A stretch of 64,000 nt of DNA from FEB-25 sp963822175. Its GTDB lineage: Bacteria; Chloroflexota; Anaerolineae; Anaerolineales; UBA4823. Below the pieces are notes generated by a model that did not search any database, was not told the origin of the DNA, and worked only from the letters and a program-made list of their open reading frames with translations. The DNA lies in assembly GCA_963822175.1 (NCBI GenBank), contig CAWGGJ010000003.1, forward strand, positions 682,001 through 746,000. Direction: 5' to 3'. Made by a program: the position numbers and the translations under genes. Shown piece by piece: positions 48,329 through 56,298 of this stretch (position 1 is the first letter of the stretch; every line of letters begins with the position of its first letter).

Positions 48329-48717
48329 GCCTCGCTTTTCACTTTGCCTGCCAGGGATGATGAGAAGATCGATCCACAGGTATGGTCCTATTTGTGAAAA
48401 TAATAGCAAAAAGATGTTACAGGAATATTCAGATGATATTTAGAAAGTGTAAAGATATGCTCCTGAATCGATCTGTGTTAGAAATTTGATTTGGTATGTG
48501 CAGCATGGAGGGCAATATTATTGGTTTAAACCATTTACCGTTCTTCCGAGCCTGCGGTTAACCAGATTTAACGGTAAAATCGATAAAAATCTGCAATGAC
48601 ATTTGATGATGAATTTTTATGATAAATTCTTAGGTGCAGCTCTAGTACTATCAGGTAGCGTCATTGCAGCATCAAAATGAAACCTTGCCGTGGTGTGATG
48701 AATGAGGAGTGGATCGC
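48329..48717. other. Intergenic region between divergent genes
   Basis: No gene or clear signal is supported between the DUF4405-type gene and the zinc-ribbon gene. Confidence 0.35.
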
Positions 48718-49789
48718 ATGACACAAAAAGAGCTTGGCTATGTGGAACTGGAATGGACCTGTAAGCATTGTGGTACGATCAACCCGGGGATGAAGCGCGT
48801 TTGCACGAATTGTGGCGCACCCATCGGCAAGGATGATAAGTTCGAGCTACCCGACCAACAGGAGCTGATCACGGATAAAGAAAAACTGGAAGAGGCCGCA
48901 AAGGGTCCAGCTATCCAATGCCCCTATTGCAATGTGCTCAACCCGGCTGACCAGAAGCTTTGCATTCAATGCGGTGGGGATATCCAGGCAGGACTCGCCC
49001 GGCAGGCTGGTGAAGTGCTGGGGGCATTTACGGATGAGGCCGTGCCCGACAAACCCTGCCCATTCTGTGGTGAGCCAGTGAAAGCGAATGCCCAGCGCTG
49101 CCCCAAATGCGGTGGCAGCCTGGTGGAACCTCCCAAACCCCCCGCACCCCCCACAACTGCCAAAAAAATTCCGATCTGGTTGATCGTCGGTTTGATCGCC
49201 CTGGGGGTGTTGTGCGTTGGGGGTGTCATTGCCATGATCGCCATGGGCAGCCGGACCAAGGACATTACCGCCAGGGTTACCGATGCCAGCTGGCAATACT
49301 CTGTAGAAGTACTGGAACAAGGGCAGGTAAGGAGGAGCGACTGGAAGGAGGATGTTCCTGCAGGGGCGACGGATGTGTCATGCCAGGATAAATATAAGGA
49401 AACCAGCAGCAACCCAGCTCCGAATGCCACCGAAGTATGCGGCACGCCCTACACGATCGACACAGGAAGTGGTGCTGGTAAAGTGGTGCAGGATTGCGAA
49501 TATCAAATCTACGCCAGTTATTGCGACTATTTTGTCATGGACTGGTTGGTGGTCACAGCCATATCCCAGGGCGGCGTCGAAAATCCTCAGTGGCCAGTGG
49601 TTAGTTTAAAACCTGGTCAGAAGGAAGGTGAGCGCTCTGGAGGAATACCAGGTCACATTTAGTGGGGATGGGAAAACGTACACCTACACCCCTGATGACC
49701 TGGCAGAGTTCAACCGGTTTGATGTCGGATCCGAGTGGGTCTTGAGCGTCAATAGCTTCGGAGATATCAAAGAAATCCAGGGAAAGTAG
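48718..49789 (+). CDS. Zinc-ribbon membrane protein, frameshifted near its C-terminus
   Basis: The ATG at 48718 has AGGAG eight bases upstream. Three zinc ribbons of CxxC...CxxC type lie in the first 145 residues ('CKHCGTI'/'CTNCGAP', 'CPYCNVL'/'CIQCGGD', 'CPFCGEP'/'CPKCGGS'). A Pro-rich linker, one membrane helix ('IWLIVGLIALGVLCVGGVIA') and an outer domain with four further cysteines follow. The main frame stops at 49662, but from about 49635 another frame continues the domain ('EEYQVTFSGDGKTYTYTP') to TAG 49787-49789. One indel near GAGCGCTCTGG explains this. Function unknown. Confidence 0.65.
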
Positions 49790-49900
49790 TTGGCTTACAA
49801 GGTTATCCTGGCTTGCTTGAGGAAATGGAAATCATAAATACGCCCCCCTCCGGTGAGTTACTTCAGGTTATCAGGCGATTAATCGCCAACCTGGAGTATT

Positions 49901-49931
49901 AAAACAAAACAGCTGCCCATTGGAGCAGCTG
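49901..49931 (-). terminator. Terminator of the tRNA operon
   Basis: The stem CAGCTGC/GCAGCTG is followed on the minus strand by TTTTGTTTT, a few bases after the end of tRNA-Cys. Confidence 0.75.
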
Positions 49932-49935
49932 AGAG

Positions 49936-50006
49936 AGGCGTCGACGGGATTTGAACCCGTGATCAGGGTTTTGCAGACCCTTGCCTTGCCACTTGGCCAC
50001 GACGCC
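49936..50006 (-). tRNA. tRNA-Cys (GCA)
   Basis: 71 nt. The acceptor GGCGTCG/CGACGCC, the anticodon loop CTGCAAA with anticodon GCA, the T-arm with TTCAAAT, and the U73 discriminator expected for Cys are all visible. CCA is not encoded. It is last in a three-tRNA operon. Confidence 0.93.
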
Positions 50007-50018
50007 ATAAATAAATAG

Positions 50019-50091
<73 letters not shown>

Positions 50092-50117
50092 AGGTCTGAC
50101 TCTATTCAGGTCAGGAG

Positions 50118-50190
50118 TGCCGAGAGTCAGGATCGAACTGACGACACCGCAATTTTCAGTCGCGTGCTCTACCAACTGAGCTATCTCGGC
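50118..50190 (-). tRNA. tRNA-Phe (GAA)
   Basis: 73 nt with acceptor GCCGAGA/TCTCGGC, anticodon loop CTGAAAA, T-loop TTCGATC and an A discriminator. It is the first gene of the operon. Confidence 0.93.
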
Positions 50191-50221
50191 CTATTTTGAA
50201 GGTGCTCAATAATGCGGGCTA

Positions 50222-50249
50222 ATTTTACCAGATGCATGCTGATTGTCAA
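50222..50249 (-). promoter_or_regulatory. Promoter of the tRNA operon
   Basis: On the minus strand a perfect TTGACA (50244-50249) and TAAAAT (50222-50227) are 16 bases apart, with tRNA-Phe starting about 30 bases downstream. Confidence 0.65.
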
Positions 50250-50290
50250 GCACCGCCCCTCGTTGGCGATGGGTCTCATCCTTTTTTAAC

Positions 50291-50319
50291 TTGCCTTTTC
50301 GCTGTATCTATGTCATAAT
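50291..50319 (+). promoter_or_regulatory. Promoter-like pair ahead of a hairpin
   Basis: TTGCCT and CATAAT are 17 bases apart. The predicted start falls at the first base of the 15-bp hairpin at 50326. Confidence 0.3.
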
Positions 50320-50325
50320 AAGATT

Positions 50326-50368
50326 GCGAACATCTGGGTGCCCCCCTCACCCAGGTGTTCGCACTTTT
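50326..50368 (+). terminator. Long terminator-like hairpin with no gene upstream
   Basis: Arms GCGAACATCTGGGTG and CACCCAGGTGTTCGC (one wobble) surround a seven-base C-rich loop and are followed by ACTTTTAA. No plus-strand gene precedes it, so it either ends a very short RNA or blocks transcription entering the riboswitch-like element downstream. Confidence 0.5.
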
Positions 50369-50432
50369 AAAGCCTATGATTTTCAGGCAAATAATTGTTC
50401 ACATATTGTAGTTAAATTCACGAGTAATTCAC

Positions 50433-50460
50433 TTGACTTATTCATCTAACCATCTATAAT
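50433..50460 (+). promoter_or_regulatory. Promoter of the triple aptamer RNA
   Basis: TTGACT (50433-50438) and a perfect TATAAT (50455-50460) are 16 bases apart. Transcription would begin at about 50467, one base before the closing helix of the structured RNA. Confidence 0.65.
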
Positions 50461-50466
50461 TAAGCT

Positions 50467-50788
50467 GCAACGCTCCGAAAAGGCTCGCTGAGTGAAAACT
50501 TAGTGCGCAGAGTCATGGGTCTAAATCCATTTCCCCTGGTGGACACGATTCCAGACCACCGATAATAGCAAACCAGGCGAAAGCCTGGGACGCAAAGTTC
50601 TGGGTCTAAAGTCAGCTTGTCTGACCATGATTGCCAGGCCCCCGAACAGGCAAAGTCAGCGAAAGCTGGCGACGCAAAGTCATGGGTCTAAAGCTCCAAT
50701 TATTAATAATAGGAGTTATGATTGCCAGATTCCCGAAGAGCGTTGAATTTTTAAACAAAATGAGCGGTTCGAAGCCGCTCATTTTTTT
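50467..50788 (+). ncRNA. Free-standing RNA with three tandem c-di-GMP-I (GEMM)-like aptamers
   Basis: Domains 2 (about 50558-50642) and 3 (about 50643-50737) carry the GEMM hallmarks: a P2 stem capped by a GAAA tetraloop ('GCGAAAGC' type) followed by GACGCAAAG and GGGTCTAAA. Domain 1 (about 50476-50557) is a degenerate version with GTGAAAAC, GCGCAGAG and GGGTCTAAA. CAACGCTC (50468-50475) is exactly complementary to GAGCGTTG (50738-50745) and encloses all three. The class normally binds cyclic di-GMP in the leader of a gene, but here a terminator follows and the next genes lie on the opposite strand. Ligand binding is inferred from motif match. Confidence 0.75.
50760..50788 (+). terminator. 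Intrinsic terminator of the triple aptamer RNA
   Basis: A nine-base stem, ATGAGCGGC-type with a TTCG-containing loop, runs into seven T residues. It lies 15 bases after the closing helix. It may also stop the convergent minus-strand operon. Confidence 0.85.
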
Positions 50789-50805
50789 AATCTTCATCTA
50801 GGTGC

Positions 50806-51129
50806 TCACTCAGGCAGGTTATCCAGGATGTGCTTAATGTCCCTGCGATATCCCTGAAAGGCGGTGCGACCTGCTGCAGTCAGGCGCAGGCTGGTGTTCG
50901 GCCTGCGGCCCTTGAAACTCTTTTCGACAGCAATATAGCCGGCTTCCTCCAGCTTGCTCATGTGGGTCGACAGGTTGCCCCATGACAGGCCAGTCTGGTT
51001 CATCAGGAAGGTAAAGTCTGCGCTATCAACCACGTAGAGCAGCGCCACGATCGCCAATCGGGCAGGTTCATGGATCAACCGGTCAATCTCGACCATTTTT
51101 GAGAGCTTCGAGTTTTCAGCATCATCCAT
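50806..51129 (-). CDS. Winged-helix transcriptional regulator
   Basis: 107 residues from the ATG at 51129, which has GGGAGAT upstream; the longer frame starts inside the previous gene. 'HEPARLAIVALLYVVDSADFTFLMNQTG' and 'LSWGNLSTHMSKLEEAGYIAVEKSF' form an ArsR/MarR-type winged helix with the recognition helix near residue 50, followed by 'RRPNTSLRLTAAGRTAF' as the wing. Such proteins of about 100 residues often repress their own operon. It overlaps the upstream membrane protein gene by eight bases, so the two are coupled and the membrane protein is the likely partner. Confidence 0.8.
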   Translation of the reverse strand: MDDAENSKLSKMVEIDRLIHEPARLAIVALLYVVDSADFTFLMNQTGLSWGNLSTHMSKLEEAGYIAVEKSFKGRRPNTSLRLTAAGRTAFQGYRRDIKHILDNLPE

Positions 51130-51775
51130 GGGCTTGATCTCCCTGAGGAAGCGGATATTTCCGTAGAAAACGAATAAACAACACCAATCCTGGTAGGATG
51201 ATGATCGCACCGATGACCAGTGAATAGATTGGCTGGTTGGTGAGGATCATCAGAAAGACCGCCAATGCCATCAGGACAGCAATATAGTAACCGCGAGGAA
51301 AATCAGTCATATAAGCCATAACCAACATGGGAGGCCCGACAAAGAGTGACCCAAGCGCGGCAACCACCAGGCGTTCCGAGCTATAACCATCGATGGAACC
51401 GAACAACTTCTCGCCTATAGCAGGAATTAGCCAGCCAACACTGGTTAATACAACCAAAATAGCCTGGACTAAGACAATCGCCCCAAGAATGATTGCCATG
51501 GTCTTCCTCCTGTGCTTGCGGGCGGGTCCAAAGCGCACCTGCCCCATGCGTGGCTGGGTGATGTATTTCTTCCCTGCCTGGTAGAGAAGCTGCAAGACTA
51601 CAAAGATCAACAGCATCCCGATGATGTTGATTGGTGAGTATCCACTGCCCGGACGGTACATATAAATCCCGGTGGAGGCGATAATAGCTCCCAATAACAT
51701 ATCCATCAAACCATCCTCGAATGTAGAACGGTAGGCCTTACGTTCGATTTGTTTGAGATCAATTGTGTTTAACAT
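51122..51775 (-). CDS. Multi-pass membrane protein, unknown function
   Basis: 217 residues. AGGAG precedes the ATG. About six hydrophobic segments are visible, with a Lys/Arg-rich loop ('GPARKHRRK') near residue 85. No family is recognised. It is the first gene of a two-gene operon with an overlapping winged-helix regulator, an arrangement common for small transporters or membrane stress proteins. The convergent aptamer RNA ends just beyond the operon. Confidence 0.65.
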   Translation of the reverse strand: MLNTIDLKQIERKAYRSTFEDGLMDMLLGAIIASTGIYMYRPGSGYSPINIIGMLLIFVVLQLLYQAGKKYITQPRMGQVRFGPARKHRRKTMAIILGAIVLVQAILVVLTSVGWLIPAIGEKLFGSIDGYSSERLVVAALGSLFVGPPMLVMAYMTDFPRGYYIAVLMALAVFLMILTNQPIYSLVIGAIIILPGLVLFIRFLRKYPLPQGDQAHG

Positions 51776-51962
51776 TCTATTCGCTCCTTTATCTTTGCTA
51801 TGGCTTTATCTTTGTTATACAAAGTTATTTGTATTATATAGAGAATCGAGGAGATTGTCAAGAGGTTAATTAGGACAGAAGCAATAGTAACCAGTTATAA
51901 ATTTATTCCTATTGGAAGATTTAAATATCAATAAAAAACGATGCTCTGGGGTGTTGTTTTTT

Positions 51963-52041
51963 CCGCCACCTGATCGAGTGTACGGGTGCCAGCCTATATC
52001 AGGCTGCGCCTTTGTCCTCCCAGGCGGTGGGGAATATAAAA
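51963..52041 (+). other. Possible structured leader of the gene at 52064
   Basis: CCGCCACCTG (51963) can pair with CAGGCGGTGG (52021) with one wobble and one mismatch, and inside it CAGCCT/AGGCTG forms a hairpin around ATATC. This nested fold lies just before a gene with no ribosome site of its own. No known riboswitch is recognised. Confidence 0.25.
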
Positions 52042-52063
52042 CCCCATCTGGTAGAATAAACAA

Positions 52064-52465
52064 ATGAAGGAAAGATTCAGCTTCCTGCTTGTGGGAATAT
52101 ATGCCTGGTTAACTGCTGTGTTTTTGGGTGGGACCTGGCTTGATAAGGTATATGCCAATCAATTAAATGGCGTTCTTGGAGCCTCCGAGAGCTCACTGGT
52201 GTTTTCCGAGGTTTCTGATACCTTGCTTTGCATTGGCTTCGTTATGGTTATATTTGCTATTGGAGCCATTACCGTTTCCTGGAGATCCGGGGCTGCAAGG
52301 AATCTATTTATCGCCAGCCTATTGGTTTTATCCCTGGAATTAATATTTCCACTCTTATCCCCCTTGCTCAGGACCACGCAAGACTTATCGTGGGCGAGGC
52401 TCCTGCCCAGTGGGATAGCATCCATCCTGGCGTTTATGGGATTGTATAAATATTACCGACCATAG
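52064..52465 (+). CDS. Small membrane protein, unknown function
   Basis: 133 residues with about four hydrophobic segments ('LVGIYAWLTAVFLGGTWL', 'LCIGFVMVIFAIGAITV', 'LFIASLLVLSLELIFPLL', 'ILAFMGLYKYY'). No purine-rich ribosome site precedes the ATG. No family is recognised, and neighbours do not help. Confidence 0.5.
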   Translation: MKERFSFLLVGIYAWLTAVFLGGTWLDKVYANQLNGVLGASESSLVFSEVSDTLLCIGFVMVIFAIGAITVSWRSGAARNLFIASLLVLSLELIFPLLSPLLRTTQDLSWARLLPSGIASILAFMGLYKYYRP

Positions 52466-52769
52466 CTGACTTTGATGGAGTAAATCCCGTTACTTATCCA
52501 AGTTCTCCGAATCTACAATGGTTTTCTCCCCATGCATTGGGGCAGAAACTAACCATATTGCACGAGCGGGGGAAGATGATATCAGGTTGCCAAAGTTGAT
52601 GCAGGTTGCAGGCTTGCCGGCTTGAATAACCCTTGCAGCATAAAGGGTCGAAAAACGATTGCTTTAGGGTGGACACCATAGAGGATAATCACATAACTCG
52701 CCAGTTTCTGGATTCCACATATTCGTATCCTTTGATATTAACCAGTAGTGGTTCCAGCAAAAGTTGTTT
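52466..52769. other. Gap with no supported gene
   Basis: No ribosome site, conserved frame or hairpin was found in this 300-base stretch between convergent genes. Confidence 0.35.
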
Positions 52770-53423
52770 TCATTTTAGTAGAAGAGTTCGCCCAAGCCAA
52801 AGCGTCCAGATTGGGTACAGGATATATATTCCTAAATATCCAAAAAACGCGATATAGAGATACCATGGCATGGACTCCATGCTATCAATTCCTGTGAATA
52901 TCCCTAGAATACCGATCAATCCGACTACCATGAACGCACCCACGATGATCCCAAATATAACCAGGTTGTGTGGCAGGGCATCACCGCCATACATGGAAGA
53001 ACAAAATGCCACCAGCCACAAGCCGATCAAAGCGTACCCGACCCCCGTATACCACCCAGCCAGAACAAAGTCTGTGAAGCCATAAATGATCAGGATTGAA
53101 CCGACAATAGTAAAGATCGCACCAACCACCGCAAAGGCAAGCGCGATTTGACTCATCAACGGTGACTTCGCATGATGTTCGGCGTACAACATCCACGCCA
53201 GAACCGCGCTTGAGATCCCGATAATGGCATTGAATACATCATTGACCCTGCCAAAGGACATATTCACCGTAGCCATCAGGGCGAGAAATATCACTGCAAG
53301 GATGGCCGATACTCCTGTTACGATAGCCACCCAGCCAATGGTAGTGGCTGCGAAATTGCTTATTGTCATAGGTTCCTTTTTCTGATTTATAGGATTTTCA
53401 ATAATGTCACCAGTTTTTATCAT
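52770..53423 (-). CDS. Multi-pass membrane protein, unknown function
   Basis: 217 residues. GGGAG precedes the ATG; Met19 is another possible start. Six hydrophobic segments fill most of the protein, with few charged residues and a short hydrophilic C-terminus. It resembles small tetraspan-type membrane proteins of unknown role. It lies alone between two convergent or divergent genes. Confidence 0.6.
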   Translation of the reverse strand: MIKTGDIIENPINQKKEPMTISNFAATTIGWVAIVTGVSAILAVIFLALMATVNMSFGRVNDVFNAIIGISSAVLAWMLYAEHHAKSPLMSQIALAFAVVGAIFTIVGSILIIYGFTDFVLAGWYTGVGYALIGLWLVAFCSSMYGGDALPHNLVIFGIIVGAFMVVGLIGILGIFTGIDSMESMPWYLYIAFFGYLGIYILYPIWTLWLGRTLLLK

Positions 53424-53632
53424 TTACCTCTCCCTCTTTAATCAGGATAAACAGATTATATCATATTTTATACTAATAAGACCTTATTAGGGTAATATAT
53501 ATTTCATTTTTCTTTTGGTTTTGCATGTAGCGAGATTTGATATAGTAATTATGTTTGCCATTACGGGAGAGAAGCCCGTTCAATAGCATTTTCCAAGCTT
53601 TACTCTATTACCTAGAAAATCTATAAAGTCAA

Positions 53633-55294
53633 CTATTTGAGTGCATCGAATAGATTAAACGTTTTCATAAATTCAGACATTGCAACATATTCATCATAGA
53701 AAGGGGCATTTTCTGAATGCGAAGTTATTCCAAAACGCATGGTAGGCTGTAGGTCAGCGTCGAACGAAGGCCATAAAGGAAGTGTTTCGCCATTGGGATT
53801 GCCTGTTTTTGCAAAATTTACCCAGGCTGACATCAATTCATTCATCAGGCGTTCGCGGACGGCCGCATCCTGTTCATCACGAGCAAGGCCGATAAAGTCA
53901 GTTCCACTGGGCTCATTGATCTTCCCAAACACAAAGGAGAGCTCAGAACCATGAGGAGAGCGATTGTTCTGGCAAGGATATTCGGTCAGGTTGATCGGAT
54001 ATTCCACCCGGTATAGATATGTATTTCCATTCTGTGATTGCGCTTCAGCCAGCTGAATAGCAGGGATGCGGAAGACATAATCGCTTTCAAGGTCGAGGAT
54101 GACCTGTCCCTCTGAATAACCGGAGCGCTCAGGGTTTTTTAGGTAGATGTTATACAACTGCTCGATTGCGGATGCTTGGGTGGGGTCGATGAAAGTGACA
54201 AGATTATCTACTACAGTCTGGTCACAGATATGGTCGGTCTCCGTGTCGTAAAACTCCCAATAGGTCATCTCGTTACCCATGGTGCCAATCATCAGGTCAA
54301 TCCCCTTAGTCTTACCCTGCAATGCCGCCTCAAGCGGGCTGCGCTGCATGATGTTATTTTCGCCATAGGTGGGGGCAAAGAGAAGGTCTGACATTGGTGA
54401 GCCAATCGCCTGAATCACCTGGCCTTGAATATAAGTGATGCCCATGGTGGGTATATATCTCCATAGCAGAGGCGAGGAGAGCCCGGTTTCATCGCGGATT
54501 AAATTAGCAATAGTAGTCGAAACATCGGCAGTATGTACAGGTGAACCACTCATCACGATAAGGCGTTTGAAGTATTGTTGTGGATTGTCAATCCCCAGCA
54601 AGGAAGCGACACTTGCCCCACCAGCTGATTCACCAAAGACGGTAACGTTTTGCGGATCACCACCGAAAGCGGCAATATTATCCTGGACCCATTGCAAAGC
54701 CATCAATTGATCGCGCAAGCCATTGTTGGCGCTGTCGGCATATTCGGGTCCACCGATGACGGAGAAATCCAGGTAGCCCAACAATCCCAGCCGGTAGTTC
54801 AGGTTGACCACGACCACATCGCCAGTTTTTGCTAGGTAGACACCGTCATACAGGCGCTCCTTGCTGTTGCCGACCACGAACCCACCGCCGTGGATGAATA
54901 CCATTACGGGCTTCCTGGCATCACCCGTCGCAGGCGACCAGATGTTCAACTTGAGGCAGTCCTCCACGTTGAGCTTTTCGTCTGGGTCATCCAGCTCAAT
55001 CGCATCAAACACCTGTGGGCAGACAGCCCCAAATTCATATGCCTCAAAGACACCACTCCATTTTGGCTGTGACTCCGGTGCTTTAAATCGCCGTGATCCA
55101 GAAGGCTCTTTCGCATATGGAATACCAAGGTAAATGTTCAAACCATCCTGGACGAATCCGCGGACTTCACCTGTGGCTGTCGAGACAATTTCGGTGAATT
55201 GGTCGGTTGGGGCTTGCTTTTGTTCTGGCCAAAACTGCCATACTCCAAAAAGGATTATCAAACCAAGACATAGAATAAAAACTGTTCTTTTCAT
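53633..55294 (-). CDS. Type B carboxylesterase
   Basis: 553 residues. The first 24 residues form a signal peptide or membrane anchor. The alpha/beta-hydrolase has the oxyanion-hole motif HGGGF at 135-139 and the nucleophile Ser223 in GESAGG. 'NRSPHGSELSFVFG' near residue 450 carries the catalytic His. 'EDCLKLNIWSP' is the second carboxylesterase signature. It is full length for the family, which hydrolyses esters of varied acids. AAGGAG precedes the ATG. It stands alone in a region with several small membrane proteins and is probably exported. Confidence 0.9.
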   Translation of the reverse strand: MKRTVFILCLGLIILFGVWQFWPEQKQAPTDQFTEIVSTATGEVRGFVQDGLNIYLGIPYAKEPSGSRRFKAPESQPKWSGVFEAYEFGAVCPQVFDAIELDDPDEKLNVEDCLKLNIWSPATGDARKPVMVFIHGGGFVVGNSKERLYDGVYLAKTGDVVVVNLNYRLGLLGYLDFSVIGGPEYADSANNGLRDQLMALQWVQDNIAAFGGDPQNVTVFGESAGGASVASLLGIDNPQQYFKRLIVMSGSPVHTADVSTTIANLIRDETGLSSPLLWRYIPTMGITYIQGQVIQAIGSPMSDLLFAPTYGENNIMQRSPLEAALQGKTKGIDLMIGTMGNEMTYWEFYDTETDHICDQTVVDNLVTFIDPTQASAIEQLYNIYLKNPERSGYSEGQVILDLESDYVFRIPAIQLAEAQSQNGNTYLYRVEYPINLTEYPCQNNRSPHGSELSFVFGKINEPSGTDFIGLARDEQDAAVRERLMNELMSAWVNFAKTGNPNGETLPLWPSFDADLQPTMRFGITSHSENAPFYDEYVAMSEFMKTFNLFDALK

Positions 55295-55834
55295 GCTTCA
55301 TTCTCCTTGCGTTGAAGGAAAGGCAAGATAACATTACTAGAAAGTGTTATTTAGCATGGTCCGTCAGAAAGGGTATCCATAGCAAGCAATCCTGAGTGAA
55401 TTATTTGGGCTGAGCCAAGCGCAAGCAAATGGGCAATAGGCTTCCAGCACGAGGGATATTAATATAATTTTCGAGAAAAAGAGGTCAATCCACACTTTGA
55501 TTGATATACCGGAGCGGCATAATTGATCGAGGTAAAGAACTATTTCGTCCGCATTTATAATGATCTAATTACTAAATCCAGTATACAGCAAACTTCAATA
55601 TAAAACTAAGCATAACATGCCAAATCTCACTTGAATTATAACCTGCTTGAGTTTCATAAGGATAAATATCGGGACAAGGCCAATGGTGATCACAGGGGGT
55701 AGATCAATAATTGAATGTTTTCCCCAGGTGTCGATGATCCTGTAGGTCATTGCTTGGGAACCTGGGGAGTGGGAGCGGGCAATCGTGCAGGAATTGTTTG
55801 ACTGATCGCTCAGGCAGCAGGTTAAAATGAAAAC
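55295..55834. other. Gap between the esterase and the tRNA-Glu repeat array
   Basis: AT-rich stretch with one weak 92-codon frame on the minus strand that has no ribosome site or recognisable sequence. Nothing else is supported. Confidence 0.35.
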
Positions 55835-55862
55835 CTCCGTTTCGAGAAAACTCGAAACGGAG
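55835..55862 (-). terminator. Terminator at the far end of the tRNA-Glu array
   Basis: A perfect 12-bp stem, CTCCGTTTCGAG/CTCGAAACGGAG, around four bases, with GTTTTC on the minus strand. Confidence 0.75.
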
Positions 55863-56160
55863 TGTGCCCCCATGGAGATTCGAACTCCAGTCTTAACCTC
55901 AAGTCCCCTCCATGGGGATGAAAGGGTTAGGTAAGAAAAACCCGCCTGTTAGGGCGGGAGTTGTGCCCCCATGGAGATTCGAACTCCAGTCTTAACCTCA
56001 AGTCCCCTCCATGGGGATGAAAGGGTTAGGTAAGAAAAACCCGCCTGTAGAGGGTGGGAACTGTGCCCCCACGGAGATTCGAACTCCAGTCTTAACCTCA
56101 AGTCCCCTCCATGGGGATGAAAGGGTTAGGTAAGAAAAACCCGCCTGTTAGGGCGGGAGT
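55863..56160 (-). repeat. Three tandem tRNA-Glu-derived units, each with a terminator
   Basis: Units begin at 55863, 55962 and 56062 (periods 99 and 100) and are about 98% identical. Read on the minus strand, each holds the 3' half of tRNA-Glu (acceptor and complete T-arm, with TTCGAAT) joined to a shortened 5' part: CCCCAT is kept, but the D-arm and anticodon arm are mostly deleted. A hairpin CCCGCC/GGCGGG with a T run follows each. No promoter is visible inside the units, so expression would depend on reading through from tRNA-Glu. Confidence 0.85.
56134..56157 (-). terminator. Terminator of tRNA-Glu
   Basis: CCCGCC (56140-56145) pairs with GGCGGG (56152-56157), with TTTTTC on the minus strand. 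The same hairpin recurs in each repeat unit. Confidence 0.75.
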
Positions 56161-56162
56161 TG

Positions 56163-56235
56163 TGCCCCCATGGAGATTCGAACTCCAGTCTTAACCTTGA
56201 AAGGGTTGCGTCCTGGTCCCCTAGACGATGGGGGC
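56163..56235 (-). tRNA. tRNA-Glu (TTC)
   Basis: 73 nt with acceptor GCCCCCA/TGGGGGC, D-arm beginning TCGTCTAGGGG, anticodon loop CTTTCAA (anticodon TTC), T-arm with TTCGAAT and an A discriminator. The anticodon stem has a mismatch at its outer end. It is the only intact copy at the head of a tandem array of its own fragments. Confidence 0.9.
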
Positions 56236-56251
56236 GGAACCAAGCGACGGG

Positions 56252-56280
56252 ATTTTACCACCCCTGAAGATTCAGGTCAA
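56252..56280 (-). promoter_or_regulatory. Promoter of tRNA-Glu
   Basis: On the minus strand TTGACC (56275-56280) and TAAAAT (56252-56257) are 17 bases apart, directly upstream of the tRNA. Confidence 0.6.
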
Positions 56281-56298
56281 GGAAAACCAGGGAAGAAC

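Noticed and set aside
55595..55873. 92-codon minus-strand frame upstream of the tRNA-Glu array
   Set aside because: No ribosome site, no recognisable motif, and it would begin inside the terminator and repeat sequence.
55863..56160. CRISPR array
   Set aside because: The repeat is 99-100 nt without variable spacers, and its content is plainly tRNA-Glu and terminators.
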